Assembly (NCBI RefSeq): GCF_003337305.1
Contig: NZ_QPJO01000003.1
Location: forward strand, 248,001 to 312,000
DNA length: 64,000 nt
Reading direction: 5' to 3'
Source of the DNA: Winogradskyella arenosi
GTDB lineage: Bacteria; Bacteroidota; Bacteroidia; Flavobacteriales; Flavobacteriaceae
Position 1 is the stretch's first letter, and each line of letters begins with the position of its first letter. The notes beneath the pieces were generated by a model. It did no database searches. It was not told where the DNA came from and worked only from the letters and a program-made list of their open reading frames with translations. This document shows positions 7,852-17,916 of the stretch, one piece after another. Both the position numbers and the translations under genes were made by a program.

Positions 7852-7931
7852 TGTAAGAATTTACGGAACGGTAAAGATAAAACGAAATAGTTTATTAATT
7901 AAAATTTTAAGAAAAAAAGATTATTGTTCAA

Positions 7932-9266
7932 TTAGTTAGGTATTAAATCCGCTAAAAAATTAAACCTTACCAATCCATCAGCATCAATTTCTGTTAATCT
8001 CACCTCATGTAGTGTATTGACCAATTCTGGATTCCATGGTGCTTTTACTTTGACATAATTTTCCGTAAATCCGTGGATATATCCTTCTTTGTTTTCTCCT
8101 TCAAATAAAACGGTACGATCGGTATTTAATTGTTTTTCGTAAAACGCACGACGTTTTTTAGCCGATAAGCCACGTAACATTTTACTTCGCTTTGCTCTCA
8201 CATTTTTAGGCACTACCCCTTCCATGGCAGCAGCTTCCGTATTATCGCGTTCAGAATACATAAACACATGTAAATATGAAATATCCAGTTCATTTAAGAA
8301 ATTATAAGTCTCTAAAAAAATCTCGTTAGTCTCTCCAGGAAATCCTACAATAACATCAACTCCGATACATGCACTAGGCATCACTTCTTTTATTTTAGAC
8401 ACCCGATCTACATAAAGCTCCTTCATGTAGCGACGTTTCATCTTTTTAAGAATTACGTTACTCCCACTCTGTAGCGGCACATGAAAGTGCGGTACAAAAG
8501 CTCTTGATTTTGAGACCAAATCAATAGTTTCATTCTTAAGTAAATTAGGTTCAATAGACGAAATTCTTAATCGCTCTATCCCTTCTACTTTATCGAGTTC
8601 AGTCACTAAATCTAAAAAGGTATGCTCGTGTTTTTTATTTCCAAATTCACCTTTACCGTAATCCCCAATATTAACTCCTGTAAGCACAATTTCTTTAATG
8701 CCTTGTGCAGAAATTTCTTTGGCGTTAGTTAAGACATTACTCATGGTATCGCTACGAGAAATCCCTCTTGCCAATGGAATGGTACAGTAAGTACACTTAT
8801 AATCGCATCCATCTTGAACCTTTAAAAAAGCTCTTGTTCTATCGCCAATAGAGTAACTCCCTACGTAAAAATCGGCATCCTCAATTTCACAAGAATGCAC
8901 CTCACCAAAATCATTTTTAGTTAAATCGTTAAGATAGTCCGTGATTTTAAATTTTTCGGTGGCACCAAGAACCAAATCTACACCATCTACATCTGCTAAT
9001 TCTTCTGGTTTCAGCTGTGCATAACAACCAATAGCTGCCACAAAAGCCTCTGGATTGACTTTCTGCGCTTGCTTTACAATAGATTTAAATCGCTTATCTG
9101 CATTCTCAGTTACTGAACAGGTATTTATAACATAAATATCTGCCGACTCTTTAAAATCGACACGGTTAAAGCCCTCTGACTTAAAGCTTCTTGCTATGGT
9201 AGAGGTTTCCGAAAAATTAAGTTTACAACCTAGTGTGTAAAATGCGACTTTTTTTGTTGGATTCAT
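7932..9266 (-). CDS. mtaB: tRNA t6A37 methylthiotransferase MtaB
   Basis: 444 residues. The N-terminal UPF0004 domain opens with FYTLGCKLNFSET and has the further cluster cysteines in NTCSV and IGCYAQ. The radical-SAM domain carries CDYKCTYC (CxxxCxxC) near residue 155, and a TRAM-like domain fills the C-terminus. It uses two iron-sulfur clusters to add a methylthio group to t6A at position 37 of tRNAs reading ANN codons. Length and the FYTLGCK start separate it from MiaB and RimO. A TAAATTTG element (9289-9296) lies 23 bases upstream. Confidence 0.93.
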   Translation of the reverse strand: MNPTKKVAFYTLGCKLNFSETSTIARSFKSEGFNRVDFKESADIYVINTCSVTENADKRFKSIVKQAQKVNPEAFVAAIGCYAQLKPEELADVDGVDLVLGATEKFKITDYLNDLTKNDFGEVHSCEIEDADFYVGSYSIGDRTRAFLKVQDGCDYKCTYCTIPLARGISRSDTMSNVLTNAKEISAQGIKEIVLTGVNIGDYGKGEFGNKKHEHTFLDLVTELDKVEGIERLRISSIEPNLLKNETIDLVSKSRAFVPHFHVPLQSGSNVILKKMKRRYMKELYVDRVSKIKEVMPSACIGVDVIVGFPGETNEIFLETYNFLNELDISYLHVFMYSERDNTEAAAMEGVVPKNVRAKRSKMLRGLSAKKRRAFYEKQLNTDRTVLFEGENKEGYIHGFTENYVKVKAPWNPELVNTLHEVRLTEIDADGLVRFNFLADLIPN

Positions 9267-9288
9267 TCTTGTATTTTTACCAAGTTGG

Positions 9289-9296
9289 CAAATTTA
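9289..9296 (-). promoter_or_regulatory. Putative mtaB -7 element
   Basis: TAAATTTG on the minus strand, an exact TAnnTTTG match 22 bases upstream of the mtaB ATG. It lies inside the divergent gap to the peptide-binding lipoprotein gene. The upstream half is not recognisable. Confidence 0.45.
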
Positions 9297-9311
9297 CAAC
9301 ATATAAGTTAT

Positions 9312-10934
9312 ATGCTAAAATTCACATCCTCCTTATTCTACCGACTTCTCTATAGTTTTTTACTTGTAGGCTTATACACTTGTTCTTCTGAGCAAAAAAC
9401 AAATACAGAAGCGCAAGTCTTTCGGTACAATGAACATAAAAACATAGGCTCTTTAGACCCTGCTTTTTCTAAGGATCTTGCTGATATTTGGGCCAGCAAT
9501 CAACTTTTTAACGGGTTAGTAGAAATGGATAACCAACTCCATGTACAGCCCGCAATTGCAAAATCATGGACCATTTCTGAAGATGCCCAAACCTATACCT
9601 TTAAATTAAGAAAGGATGTGCTTTTTCATAAGCATAAATTATTCGGGAAAGATTCAACACGAACCGTTGTGGCTTCAGATTTTGAATATAGTTTTAAACG
9701 ACTTTTAGATCCTAAAATTGCCTCGCCAGGAAGTTGGGTTCTTAATAAAGTTGATCATTTTTCAGCCGTTAACGATTCCGTATTTCAAATACAATTAAAA
9801 CAGCCATTTCCGGCATTCCTAGGTTTATTAACCATGAAATATTGCTCGGTGGTGCCTCAGGAAATTGTAACCCATTACGGCAATGACTTTAGATCGCACC
9901 CTATTGGTACAGGCCCTTTTAAATTTAAACGTTGGGAAGAAAACTTAAAGCTTGTATTCAGAAAAAATAACGCCTATTTTGAAACGGATTCTACCGGACA
10001 AAACTTACCGTATTTAGAAGCCGTTGCCATCACTTTTTTACCCGATAAACAAAGTGAGTTTTTGCAATTTGCACAAGGGAATATTGATTTTGTTTCAGGC
10101 TTAGACAGTTCTTATAAAGACGAAATATTAACCGTAGATGGTCAATTACGTGCCCAGTACGCAGAACGTGTTAGAATGATTAGAGGCCCTTACCTTAACA
10201 CGGAATATTTAGGCTTTTTTATGCCTTCGGAAATTAAAACCATTCAGTCTAAATCTTTACGAAAGGCTATTAACGTAGGTTTTGATCGGACTAAAATGAT
10301 GACCTATTTAAGAAATGGTATTGGCATTCCCGCACATGGTGGTTTTATTCCAAAAGGTTTACCCGGTTATGCTAAACATATAGGCTATACCTACCACCCT
10401 GAATTAGCAAAACAATTGGTGGCTGAATATAAACAAGAAACCGGCATACAAAACCCAGAAATCACACTAACCACCACAAGTAATTATCTGAGTTTTTGTG
10501 AATTCATACAGCGTGAACTCCAGAAAACAGGACTTTTGGTCCATGTTGACGTTATTCCGCCGTCTAGTTTAAAAGATGCTAAATCTAATGGTCAGGTGGA
10601 CTTTTTTAGAGCGAGTTGGATTGCAGATTATCCAGATGCGGAAAATTACCTTTCCCTTTATTACAGTAAGAATTTTGCTCCTAACGGCCCCAACTATACA
10701 CATTTTAAAAGCGCTGAATTCGATACCTTATATGAAGCCGCTTACTTAGAAACCGAGGCTAAAAAGCGTGAAGCATTATATACCAAAATGGATGCTTTAA
10801 TTATGGAATCGGCACCAATAGTCCCTTTGTTTTATGACGAAGTGGTTCGGTTTACACAAAAGAATGTTCATGGCTTAGGCATCAACCCAACCAATTTACT
10901 AAGCTTAAAAACAGTAAAAAAAGAAGCGCATTAA
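9312..10934 (+). CDS. Oligopeptide/nickel-type ABC transporter substrate-binding lipoprotein
   Basis: 540 residues from the ATG at 9312. An in-frame TTG at 9285 is less likely because the ATG gives a compact signal peptide ending in the lipobox LYTC. The SBP_bac_5 (DppA/OppA) fold is shown by the opening of the mature part GSLDPAFSKDLADIWASNQLFNGLVE, then HPIGTGPFKFKRWEENLKLVFRKN, and the C-terminal RASWIADYPDAENYL. It binds peptides or similar ligands in the envelope. No permease or ATPase genes are adjacent, which is common in Flavobacteriaceae. Its last four bases overlap the end of the convergent GlmU-like gene. Confidence 0.88.
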   Translation: MLKFTSSLFYRLLYSFLLVGLYTCSSEQKTNTEAQVFRYNEHKNIGSLDPAFSKDLADIWASNQLFNGLVEMDNQLHVQPAIAKSWTISEDAQTYTFKLRKDVLFHKHKLFGKDSTRTVVASDFEYSFKRLLDPKIASPGSWVLNKVDHFSAVNDSVFQIQLKQPFPAFLGLLTMKYCSVVPQEIVTHYGNDFRSHPIGTGPFKFKRWEENLKLVFRKNNAYFETDSTGQNLPYLEAVAITFLPDKQSEFLQFAQGNIDFVSGLDSSYKDEILTVDGQLRAQYAERVRMIRGPYLNTEYLGFFMPSEIKTIQSKSLRKAINVGFDRTKMMTYLRNGIGIPAHGGFIPKGLPGYAKHIGYTYHPELAKQLVAEYKQETGIQNPEITLTTTSNYLSFCEFIQRELQKTGLLVHVDVIPPSSLKDAKSNGQVDFFRASWIADYPDAENYLSLYYSKNFAPNGPNYTHFKSAEFDTLYEAAYLETEAKKREALYTKMDALIMESAPIVPLFYDEVVRFTQKNVHGLGINPTNLLSLKTVKKEAH

Positions 10935-12109
10935 GATTTACGATACTTCTGTGTTTCTTCAAAAACGTGCTCTAAAATAGCTTTATCCATTGTGGTGAGT
11001 TCTATTTGACGTCTTTGCATGACTACCTCGGCCACCTCAAAAGCTTTTGCGGTTTTGTAAGTTACAAAGCCTTTACTGCCTCCCCATGAAAAACTAGGGA
11101 CAAAGTTTCGTGGAAAACCACTTCCAAAGATATTCGCACTTACACCAACAACGGTCCCCGTATTAAACATGGTATTAATGCCACATTTACTGTGATCTCC
11201 CATCATTAAACCGCAAAATTGCAAGCCTGTTCTAGCAAAACCTTCAGTTTCATAATCCCACAAACGGACCTCGGCATAATTGTTTTTCAAATTACTATTG
11301 TTAGTATCGGCGCCAAGATTACACCACTCTCCTAAAACAGAGTTTCCTAAAAATCCATCGTGCCCTTTGTTAGAATACCCAAAAAGTACCGAATTATTTA
11401 CCTCTCCACCAACTTTACTATGAGGTCCTACAGTGGTAGGGCCGTAAATTTTACTCGCCATTTTTAAGGTGGCATCGTGGCAGAGTGCAAATGGTCCTCT
11501 AACAATTGAGCCTTCCATTACTTCAGAATTTCTTCCAATATAAATTGGCCCCGTACTCGCATTTAAAGTCGCAAAGTTTACGGTTGCACCCTTTTCTATA
11601 AAAATATGTTCAGGATTAAGAGTATTTACGGTTGCTGGTATTGGTTCTGACTCGCGATCTTTAGTAATTAGATTAAAATCTTCAAGAATAGCCGCTCCAT
11701 TTTTAGCAAAAATATCCCAAGTGTGTTCAATTTTTAAAATCTCGCCTTCAAATTCTATAGCTTCAAAATCAGAAAAATCAGAATGCTCTTCCCCTTCTTT
11801 AGCAAAAAAGGCAATAACATCTTCACCTTTAAATAAAGCTTGATTGTGTTTTAAGTTTTTAACGAGTTCTACAACTTCTAAATTGGGCAAAAACGAAGCA
11901 TTAATCATAATGTTCTCTTCCATTTCTACCATTGGATACTTTTCCGATAAATAATCTTCAGTAATGGTTGTTGTGGTATACTCTACATAAGATTCCCATT
12001 TCTGGCGTATGGTTAATATTCCAACTCTGAGATCTGCAACAGGTCTTGTATAAGTAAAAGGTAAAAGATTATTACGATAAGGACCATCAAATAGAATATA
12101 GTTCATCAA
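10931..12109 (-). CDS. GlmU-like sugar-nucleotide protein (Bacteroidota alternative GlmU family)
   Basis: 392 residues. The N-terminal half has the degenerate nucleotidyltransferase start NYILFDGPYRNNLLPFTYTRPVADLRVGI of the alternative bacteroidotal GlmU family. The C-terminal half (about 185-370) is a left-handed beta-helix with hexapeptide repeats, e.g. GPIYIGRNSEVMEGSIVRGPF. The proposed role is glucosamine-1-phosphate acetylation and uridylylation to UDP-GlcNAc for wall precursors; this rests on family assignment rather than visible catalytic residues. Two Met codons open the frame (12109 and 12106). It is convergent with and overlaps the preceding gene by four bases. Confidence 0.85.
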   Translation of the reverse strand: MMNYILFDGPYRNNLLPFTYTRPVADLRVGILTIRQKWESYVEYTTTTITEDYLSEKYPMVEMEENIMINASFLPNLEVVELVKNLKHNQALFKGEDVIAFFAKEGEEHSDFSDFEAIEFEGEILKIEHTWDIFAKNGAAILEDFNLITKDRESEPIPATVNTLNPEHIFIEKGATVNFATLNASTGPIYIGRNSEVMEGSIVRGPFALCHDATLKMASKIYGPTTVGPHSKVGGEVNNSVLFGYSNKGHDGFLGNSVLGEWCNLGADTNNSNLKNNYAEVRLWDYETEGFARTGLQFCGLMMGDHSKCGINTMFNTGTVVGVSANIFGSGFPRNFVPSFSWGGSKGFVTYKTAKAFEVAEVVMQRRQIELTTMDKAILEHVFEETQKYRKS

Positions 12110-12197
12110 TTATTTAAATTTAGATTGCTTTTATAATGCGAGCGCCACTCTACTAAAGCAGCTGTACTGAAACTCAAAAATAACGCAATTACAGAAC

Positions 12198-12236
12198 ATA
12201 AAAAAGCCTTTCTGAAAATCAGAAAGGCTTTTTTAA
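12198..12236 (-). terminator. rpmE terminator
   Basis: Twelve-pair stem AAGCCTTTCTGA / TCAGAAAGGCTT with an AAA (TTT) loop, flanked by A and T runs, about 20 bases after the L31 stop codon on the minus strand. It lies 89 bases upstream of the GlmU-like start. Confidence 0.9.
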
Positions 12237-12253
12237 TATGAGTAAGCAAAGTT

Positions 12254-12505
12254 TTATTTCTTAAACTTAGCGTATTTGTTTTTAAACTTATCAATACGAC
12301 CAGCTGTATCAACCAATTTAGATTTACCAGTGTAAAAAGGGTGAGATGTTCTAGAGATCTCTAATTTTACTAATGGATATTCAGTACCATCGATATCGAT
12401 AGTTTCATTTGTATCTGCTGTAGACTTGGTTAAATACACCTCTTCATTAGACATGTCTTTAAACGCTACAACTCTATAATTCTCTGGGTGTATTCCTGCT
12501 TTCAT
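12254..12505 (-). CDS. rpmE2: 50S ribosomal protein L31, type B
   Basis: 83 residues beginning [20 protein letters not shown], with [28 protein letters not shown] near the C-terminus, the conserved block of L31. The zinc-binding cysteines of the C+ (type A) form are absent and the length is that of the longer type B form. It is a large-subunit surface protein. It forms a single-gene unit with its own promoter (12544-12573) and terminator (12198-12236). Confidence 0.95.
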   Translation of the reverse strand: MKAGIHPENYRVVAFKDMSNEEVYLTKSTADTNETIDIDGTEYPLVKLEISRTSHPFYTGKSKLVDTAGRIDKFKNKYAKFKK

Positions 12506-12543
12506 TACTAAATGCTTTAAATAAATTCGATTTTTTCGAGGTG

Positions 12544-12573
12544 CAAATTTAAATATTTTTTACAAACCTACAA
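12544..12573 (-). promoter_or_regulatory. rpmE promoter, Bacteroidota sigma-A type
   Basis: On the minus strand TTG (12571-12573), 19 bases, TAAATTTG (12544-12551). Spacing is the same as at the rpmH promoter. It lies about 40 bases upstream of the ATG. Confidence 0.75.
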
Positions 12574-12617
12574 TCTTTTTCTTAATTTTTATTTTACAAA
12601 TGTATGTAACATTTATG

Positions 12618-12625
12618 TAACTTTG
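12618..12625 (+). promoter_or_regulatory. Putative -7 element for the DUF4199 gene
   Basis: TAACTTTG, exact TAnnTTTG match, 40 bases before the ATG at 12666. No clear TTG upstream. Confidence 0.45.
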
Positions 12626-12665
12626 ACTACTAACAAGTCCATTAACTAAATTAATATCATTTCTT

Positions 12666-13199
12666 ATGGATAAAACTATGAAATCTTCTGCTATGAATTT
12701 GGGGCTATATCTAGCACTCATCATCTCTTCTTTTACAATTATAGGTTATGCGATCTACCTCGATTTATTTACACAGTGGTGGTTTGGTATCGGACAAATG
12801 TTCTTGGTTATTATCTTCGGAATTATTTCAGCAGTAAAAGCACGTAAGATTAACGGCGGTTTTTTAAGCTTTAAAGAAGCATTTTCAGCATTTTTCATTA
12901 CCATAGCTATTGGCATATTAGTTCCTGCCCTTATAGGTTTTGTTATCTTTAATATTGTAGATCCTGAAGCTGCAGTGATTCTTCAAGAAAAAATTATCAA
13001 CTCTCAAGTTGCAATGATGTCTAATTTTGGAGCGCCACAAGACGCCATTGATCAAGCGAGAGCACAATTGGAAGCTGAGGACAGTTTCTTCTCTTTAGGG
13101 AATACCATTAAAACAAATGCTTACCAATTAATTGGTTTCTCTGTGATAGGATTAATTGTTGCTGCCGCTACAAAACGAAAAGATCCTGACGCAGCTTAA
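12666..13199 (+). CDS. DUF4199 family membrane protein
   Basis: 177 residues with four hydrophobic segments (about 11-30, 38-55, 72-98 and 152-168). The pattern, including AVKARKINGGFLSFKEAFSAFF and a hydrophilic loop of about 40 residues before the last helix, is that of DUF4199, a Bacteroidota-restricted family of unknown function. In many flavobacterial genomes it precedes a family 2 glycosyltransferase, as here (gap 44 bases). That hints at a part in lipid-linked sugar handling, but this is only association. Confidence 0.8.
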   Translation: MDKTMKSSAMNLGLYLALIISSFTIIGYAIYLDLFTQWWFGIGQMFLVIIFGIISAVKARKINGGFLSFKEAFSAFFITIAIGILVPALIGFVIFNIVDPEAAVILQEKIINSQVAMMSNFGAPQDAIDQARAQLEAEDSFFSLGNTIKTNAYQLIGFSVIGLIVAAATKRKDPDAA

Positions 13200-13209
13200 T
13201 TAATTTCTT

Positions 13210-13217
13210 TATTTTTG
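13210..13217 (+). promoter_or_regulatory. Putative -7 element for the glycosyltransferase gene
   Basis: TATTTTTG, exact TAnnTTTG match, 26 bases before the ATG at 13244. It may supplement read-through from the DUF4199 gene. Confidence 0.4.
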
Positions 13218-13243
13218 AAATTTAGAAATTAGACCCAATCTCT

Positions 13244-14206
13244 ATGGATATATCAGTAGTTATACCACTACTAAATGAGGAAGAATCCTTAAAAGAATTA
13301 CACAATTGGATTGTATCAGTGATGCAATCCAATCAGTTTTCTTACGAAATACTATTTATAGATGATGGTAGTACGGATCAATCTTGGCCGATAATCACGG
13401 AATTAAGTCAAGTAAACCCTAATGTAAAAGGAATTAAGTTTCTTAAAAACTTTGGCAAATCTCAGGCTTTACATGCCGGTTTTGCAAAAGCTGAAGGGGA
13501 TGTTGTCATTACCATGGATGCCGATTTACAAGATAATCCTGAAGAAATTCCGGAACTCTTCAAAATGATTAAGCAAGAGGGCCTTGATTTGGTCTCGGGC
13601 TGGAAAAAGAAACGCTACGATTCCGTTATTTCTAAAAATCTACCGTCTAAACTATTTAATTGGGCGGCCCGAAAAACTTCAGGCGTACAACTCAATGATT
13701 TTAACTGTGGCTTAAAAGCCTACAATAACACCGTTGTAAAACATATTGATGTTTATGGCGAAATGCACCGCTATATTCCGGTTTTAGCTAAAAATGCCGG
13801 TTTTATTAATATTGGTGAAAAAGTGGTGTTGCACCAAGCCCGAAAATATGGGAAAACTAAATTTGGAATGAACCGTTTTATCAATGGTTTTCTAGATTTA
13901 ATAACCATTTGGTTTATTTCTCACTTCGGAAAAAGACCTATGCACCTTTTTGGGGCCCTTGGGGTGATTATGACTATTATTGGCTTTGGCTTTGCGTTCT
14001 ATCTTGGAATTGACAAATTGTTCTTAAACCCTTCAGGCCGATTAATTACCCAGCGTCCACAGTTTTATATTGCGCTTTCAACTATGATTATTGGTTCGCA
14101 ATTTTTTATTGCCGGTTTCTTAGGAGAACTTGTGCTACGTACTAATCGTCCTAATCAACGTCGCTACTTCATTAAAGAGGAATTAAATTTATCTGAAGCG
14201 GTATAA
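13244..14206 (+). CDS. Family 2 glycosyltransferase, polyprenyl-phosphate sugar transferase type
   Basis: 320 residues. The GT2 domain (about 1-225) begins DISVVIPLLNEEESLKELH and has IDDGSTD and the metal-binding MDADLQDNPEEIP. Two C-terminal membrane helices (about 230-255 and 270-295) follow, the layout of DPM1/GtrB/ArnC-like enzymes that move a sugar from its nucleotide form to undecaprenyl phosphate on the cytoplasmic face. The sugar is unknown. The glycosylated lipid would serve envelope glycan or protein modification. A phosphosugar mutase is next, after 87 bases with its own -7 element. Confidence 0.87.
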   Translation: MDISVVIPLLNEEESLKELHNWIVSVMQSNQFSYEILFIDDGSTDQSWPIITELSQVNPNVKGIKFLKNFGKSQALHAGFAKAEGDVVITMDADLQDNPEEIPELFKMIKQEGLDLVSGWKKKRYDSVISKNLPSKLFNWAARKTSGVQLNDFNCGLKAYNNTVVKHIDVYGEMHRYIPVLAKNAGFINIGEKVVLHQARKYGKTKFGMNRFINGFLDLITIWFISHFGKRPMHLFGALGVIMTIIGFGFAFYLGIDKLFLNPSGRLITQRPQFYIALSTMIIGSQFFIAGFLGELVLRTNRPNQRRYFIKEELNLSEAV

Positions 14207-14245
14207 TTATAAGGTAATTACTTACTAAAAAATTGTTATATTGTT

Positions 14246-14253
14246 TATTTTTG
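14246..14253 (+). promoter_or_regulatory. Putative -7 element for the phosphosugar mutase gene
   Basis: TATTTTTG, exact TAnnTTTG match, 40 bases before the ATG at 14294. No spaced TTG. Confidence 0.4.
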
Positions 14254-14293
14254 TTACTCAATCAATTTCATTTTCAACTAATCTCATTTTTCC

Positions 14294-16021
14294 ATGACAA
14301 CGATAAAACCAGAAATATTAGAGCGTGTTAACGCGTGGTTAACACCAACTTTTGATGACACTTCTCAAACTCAAATCAAAGACCTTATGGCGACAAATCC
14401 TAAGGAGCTAGAAGAAAGTTTTTATAAAGATTTAGAATTCGGAACTGGTGGAATGCGTGGCGTTATGGGACTTGGTACCAACCGTATTAATAAGTACACC
14501 TTAGGAAAAAACACACAAGGTTTAAGCAATTACTTAAAGGCCTCTTTTCCTGGAGAAGATTTAAAAGTGGCTATTGCTTATGATTGTAGACACAACAGCC
14601 AAACTTTTGGAAAATTAGTAGCAGATGTCTTTTCTGCCAACGGTATAAAAGTCTTTTTATTTGAAGAATTAAGACCTACACCAGAATTATCATTTGCTTT
14701 AAAGCATTTAAATTGTCATTGCGGAATTGTTTTAACAGCCTCTCACAACCCACCAGAATACAATGGGTATAAAGTGTACTGGCAAGATGGTGGCCAATTG
14801 GTACCACCACATGATGCTGGCGTTATTGCTGACATCAATAAATTAGATTATTCTGAAATTAAGTTTGAAGCTAATGACAGTTTAATTCAGTATATCGGTA
14901 AAGATGTTGATGATGTATTTATCAACGCCTCTATTGAAAACGGAAGTTTTGACACCCCTAAAGACGCTAAGGAAAATTTAAATATTGTTTTTACGTCTTT
15001 ACATGGAACTTCTATTACGGCTATTCCAGAAACTTTAAAACGTGCAGGTTATACCAACGTTAATATTGTTGAAGAACAACGCGAGCCTAATGGCGATTTC
15101 CCAACCGTGGTATCTCCTAACCCTGAAGAACCAGAAGCTTTAAAAATGGCTATGGAATTGGCAGAGAAAGTAGAAGGTGATATCGTTATTGGTACCGATC
15201 CTGATTGTGACCGTTTAGGTGTTGTGGTACGTAATTTAGAAAATGAATTGGTGATCCTTAACGGTAACCAAACCATGATTTTAATGACCAATTTCTTATT
15301 AAAACAATGGAAAAATTCAGGAAAAATAAATAACAACCAGTTTGTAGGGTCTACCATTGTGTCTACACCAATGATGTCTGTATTAGCCAATGCTTATGAC
15401 GTAGAATGTAAAATAGGCCTTACCGGATTTAAATGGATTGCTAAAATGATTAAAGACTTCCCTACCATGGATTTTATTGGTGGTGGAGAAGAAAGTTTTG
15501 GTTTTATGGTTGGTGATTTTGTTCGCGATAAAGATGCTGTAACCTCTACCCTATTAGCTTGTGAAATTGCAGCCCAAGCTAAGGCGGAAGGTAAAACCAT
15601 GTACCAAAGCTTAATTGACTTATATGTTGAACATGGTTTCTTTAAAGAGCGTTTAATTTCTCTAACTAAAAAAGGAATTGAAGGAGCGCAAGAAATTAAA
15701 CAAATGATGGTCGATGCCAGAGCTAATCCTCTAAAGGAAATCAATGGAGAAAAAGTTGTTTTAATTGAAGACTATCAATTAGCGATCTCTAAAAACCTTC
15801 AAACCAATGAAGAAACAGCTATAGACATTCCAAAATCTAATGTTTTAATTTATTACACTGAAGCGGGTAGTAAAATAGCCTTAAGACCTAGTGGTACAGA
15901 ACCAAAAATAAAATTCTACATCAGTGTTAATACCGACCTTGACAATTCGGCAGACTTTGAAAAAGCGGAGCAATTGTTGGATGACAGAATCGAAGCTATC
16001 CTCAAGGATATGAAATTATAA
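14294..16021 (+). CDS. Phosphosugar mutase (phosphoglucomutase/phosphomannomutase)
   Basis: 575 residues, normal for the long bacterial PGM/PMM class. In order: the phosphoserine loop [13 protein letters not shown] (Ser150), the magnesium loop [10 protein letters not shown] (about 304-313), the sugar-binding GGGEESFGF, and the phosphate-binding [12 protein letters not shown] near the C-terminus. It interconverts hexose 1- and 6-phosphates via a bisphosphate intermediate, feeding nucleotide-sugar synthesis. Glucose or mannose specificity is not certain from sequence. It is followed after three bases by an MsbA-like exporter, so the two are co-transcribed. Confidence 0.93.
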   Translation: MTTIKPEILERVNAWLTPTFDDTSQTQIKDLMATNPKELEESFYKDLEFGTGGMRGVMGLGTNRINKYTLGKNTQGLSNYLKASFPGEDLKVAIAYDCRHNSQTFGKLVADVFSANGIKVFLFEELRPTPELSFALKHLNCHCGIVLTASHNPPEYNGYKVYWQDGGQLVPPHDAGVIADINKLDYSEIKFEANDSLIQYIGKDVDDVFINASIENGSFDTPKDAKENLNIVFTSLHGTSITAIPETLKRAGYTNVNIVEEQREPNGDFPTVVSPNPEEPEALKMAMELAEKVEGDIVIGTDPDCDRLGVVVRNLENELVILNGNQTMILMTNFLLKQWKNSGKINNNQFVGSTIVSTPMMSVLANAYDVECKIGLTGFKWIAKMIKDFPTMDFIGGGEESFGFMVGDFVRDKDAVTSTLLACEIAAQAKAEGKTMYQSLIDLYVEHGFFKERLISLTKKGIEGAQEIKQMMVDARANPLKEINGEKVVLIEDYQLAISKNLQTNEETAIDIPKSNVLIYYTEAGSKIALRPSGTEPKIKFYISVNTDLDNSADFEKAEQLLDDRIEAILKDMKL

Positions 16022-16024
16022 TTA

Positions 16025-17860
16025 ATGGACTACATAAAGAAGTTAACACGGTTTATAACCCCGTACAAGAAATATGCTTATCTAAACATATTCTTTAATA
16101 TTTTATATGCCCTTTTTGGGACCTTATCATTTGTTTCTCTAATGCCAATGCTAAAGGTTTTGCTAAAAACAGCAGAGCCAATTGCAAGCAAACCAATTCC
16201 TGCTAATTATGAAGGCATTTTAGAATATGGAGATTATTTAGAGGACTCATTAAATTTCTTTATTACTCAAAAAATTGAAACAGACGGGCAATACAACGTT
16301 TTAATTCTAATGATTTGTGTTGTCCTAGCGACGTTTTTACTTAAAAATGCGGCAGGATATTTTTCTAATTTCTTCTTAGCTTACTTGAGAAACGGAATTT
16401 TAAAAGACATAAGAAATGAACTCTACAATAAAACCGTAACCCTTCCGATCTCCTATTTTTCAGAAAAAAGAAAAGGAGATATTATAGCGAGGATTTCAGG
16501 TGATGTTAATGAAATTCAAAATTCATTATTAGCAATTTTAGAACTGCTTGTAAGAGAACCTTTGACCATTATATTCACCATTATTGTAATGTTCACCATC
16601 AGTCTAAAACTTACCATTTTCGTCTTTATATTTATTCCAATTTCAGGAATTATAATCTCTAGAGTTGGAAAAAGTTTAAAGAAACGTTCTAAACGTGTAC
16701 AAGAAGAAAATGGTGCCTTTCTGTCCGTATTAGATGAAACATTAAACGGGTTAAAAGTTATTAAAGGATTTAATGCTGAAAGTAGATTTAATGCAACTTT
16801 TCAGAGATCAACCTCAAGACTGTACAAATTTGCTAACGAATTAGCCCACAGACAGAATTTAGCCTCACCAACCTCTGAGTTTTTAGGTATTGTTGTTATC
16901 GCTGTAATCCTATTATATGGAGGTCAAATGGTGTTGGTTGATAAAACCTTAACGCCAGATCAGTTTATTACGTACATGGCATTAGCCTACAACATACTAA
17001 CACCAGCAAAAGCGATTAGTAAGGCGTCTTATAAAGTAAAATCTGGTAATGCTTCCGCAGATCGTGTTTTAGAGATTTTAAATACAGAATCTATAGTACA
17101 AGATCCTAGTGATGCCAAAGTAAAAACAGTGTTCGAGTCAGAACTTAAACTAAATCAAATTTCTTTTAAATATGAAGATGATTTGGTCCTTAAGAATTTC
17201 TCTCTTAGCGTACCTAAAGGTAAAAGCATAGCCTTAGTTGGGCAGTCGGGAAGCGGAAAAAGTACGATTGCTAATTTAGTCACACGGTTTTATGATGTTA
17301 ACGAAGGTACCATTACCATTGATGGCGATGATATTAAACAGATTACGAAGCATTCCCTGCGGGACTTAATGGGCTTGGTAACTCAAGATTCAATCTTATT
17401 TAATGACACGGTTGCCCATAACTTAAAAATAGGTAAAGCTGATGCTACAGACGAAGAAATCATCGATGCTTTAAAGATTGCCAATGCTTGGGAATTTGTA
17501 AAAGACTTACCGAATGGTATCAACACCAATATTGGAGATTCTGGTGGAAAATTATCTGGTGGTCAAAAACAACGTTTAAGTATTGCGAGAGCGGTTCTTA
17601 AAAATCCACCAATTATGATCTTAGATGAAGCCACCTCAGCTTTAGATACAGAGAGTGAAAAACTGGTTCAGGATGCGCTAGAAAAAATGATGAAAAATAG
17701 AACTTCTATTGTGATTGCACACCGTCTTTCTACCATTCAAAATGCCGATGAGATCGTCGTTATGAACAAAGGTGAAATTGCTGAACAAGGTACACATGCT
17801 GAATTAATTGCTCAGAATGGGGTATATCGCAAACTCGTAGACATGCAGAGCTTTGAGTAA
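16025..17860 (+). CDS. MsbA-like ABC exporter
   Basis: 611 residues: a six-helix type IV transmembrane domain (about 1-350) fused to an ATPase domain. Walker A is GQSGSGKST (about 405-413), the signature is LSGGQKQRLSIARA, and Walker B LMILDEATSALD is represented by PIMILDEATSALD, followed by the switch His in IVIAHRLST. It works as a homodimer exporting lipids (for example lipid A core) or hydrophobic compounds. Linkage to the phosphosugar mutase supports an envelope-biogenesis role. A strong terminator ends the operon at 17882-17916. Confidence 0.9.
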   Translation: MDYIKKLTRFITPYKKYAYLNIFFNILYALFGTLSFVSLMPMLKVLLKTAEPIASKPIPANYEGILEYGDYLEDSLNFFITQKIETDGQYNVLILMICVVLATFLLKNAAGYFSNFFLAYLRNGILKDIRNELYNKTVTLPISYFSEKRKGDIIARISGDVNEIQNSLLAILELLVREPLTIIFTIIVMFTISLKLTIFVFIFIPISGIIISRVGKSLKKRSKRVQEENGAFLSVLDETLNGLKVIKGFNAESRFNATFQRSTSRLYKFANELAHRQNLASPTSEFLGIVVIAVILLYGGQMVLVDKTLTPDQFITYMALAYNILTPAKAISKASYKVKSGNASADRVLEILNTESIVQDPSDAKVKTVFESELKLNQISFKYEDDLVLKNFSLSVPKGKSIALVGQSGSGKSTIANLVTRFYDVNEGTITIDGDDIKQITKHSLRDLMGLVTQDSILFNDTVAHNLKIGKADATDEEIIDALKIANAWEFVKDLPNGINTNIGDSGGKLSGGQKQRLSIARAVLKNPPIMILDEATSALDTESEKLVQDALEKMMKNRTSIVIAHRLSTIQNADEIVVMNKGEIAEQGTHAELIAQNGVYRKLVDMQSFE

Positions 17861-17881
17861 TCTTGAAACTTTATTAAATAG

Positions 17882-17916
17882 AAAAAGGATGTGTCTTACG
17901 ATACATCCTTTTTTTG
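17882..17916 (+). terminator. Terminator of the phosphosugar mutase-exporter operon
   Basis: Ten-pair stem (AAGGATGTGT / ATACATCCTT, one G-U) with loop CTTACG, followed by a run of seven T. Confidence 0.9.

Noticed and set aside
9285..9311. TTG start extending the peptide-binding lipoprotein by nine residues
   Set aside because: The ATG at 9312 gives a normal lipoprotein signal peptide; the extension overlaps the mtaB promoter element.
12106..12312. Frame of 68 codons overlapping rpmE
   Set aside because: It runs through the rpmE terminator and part of the L31 gene in another frame, and its protein has no recognisable features.
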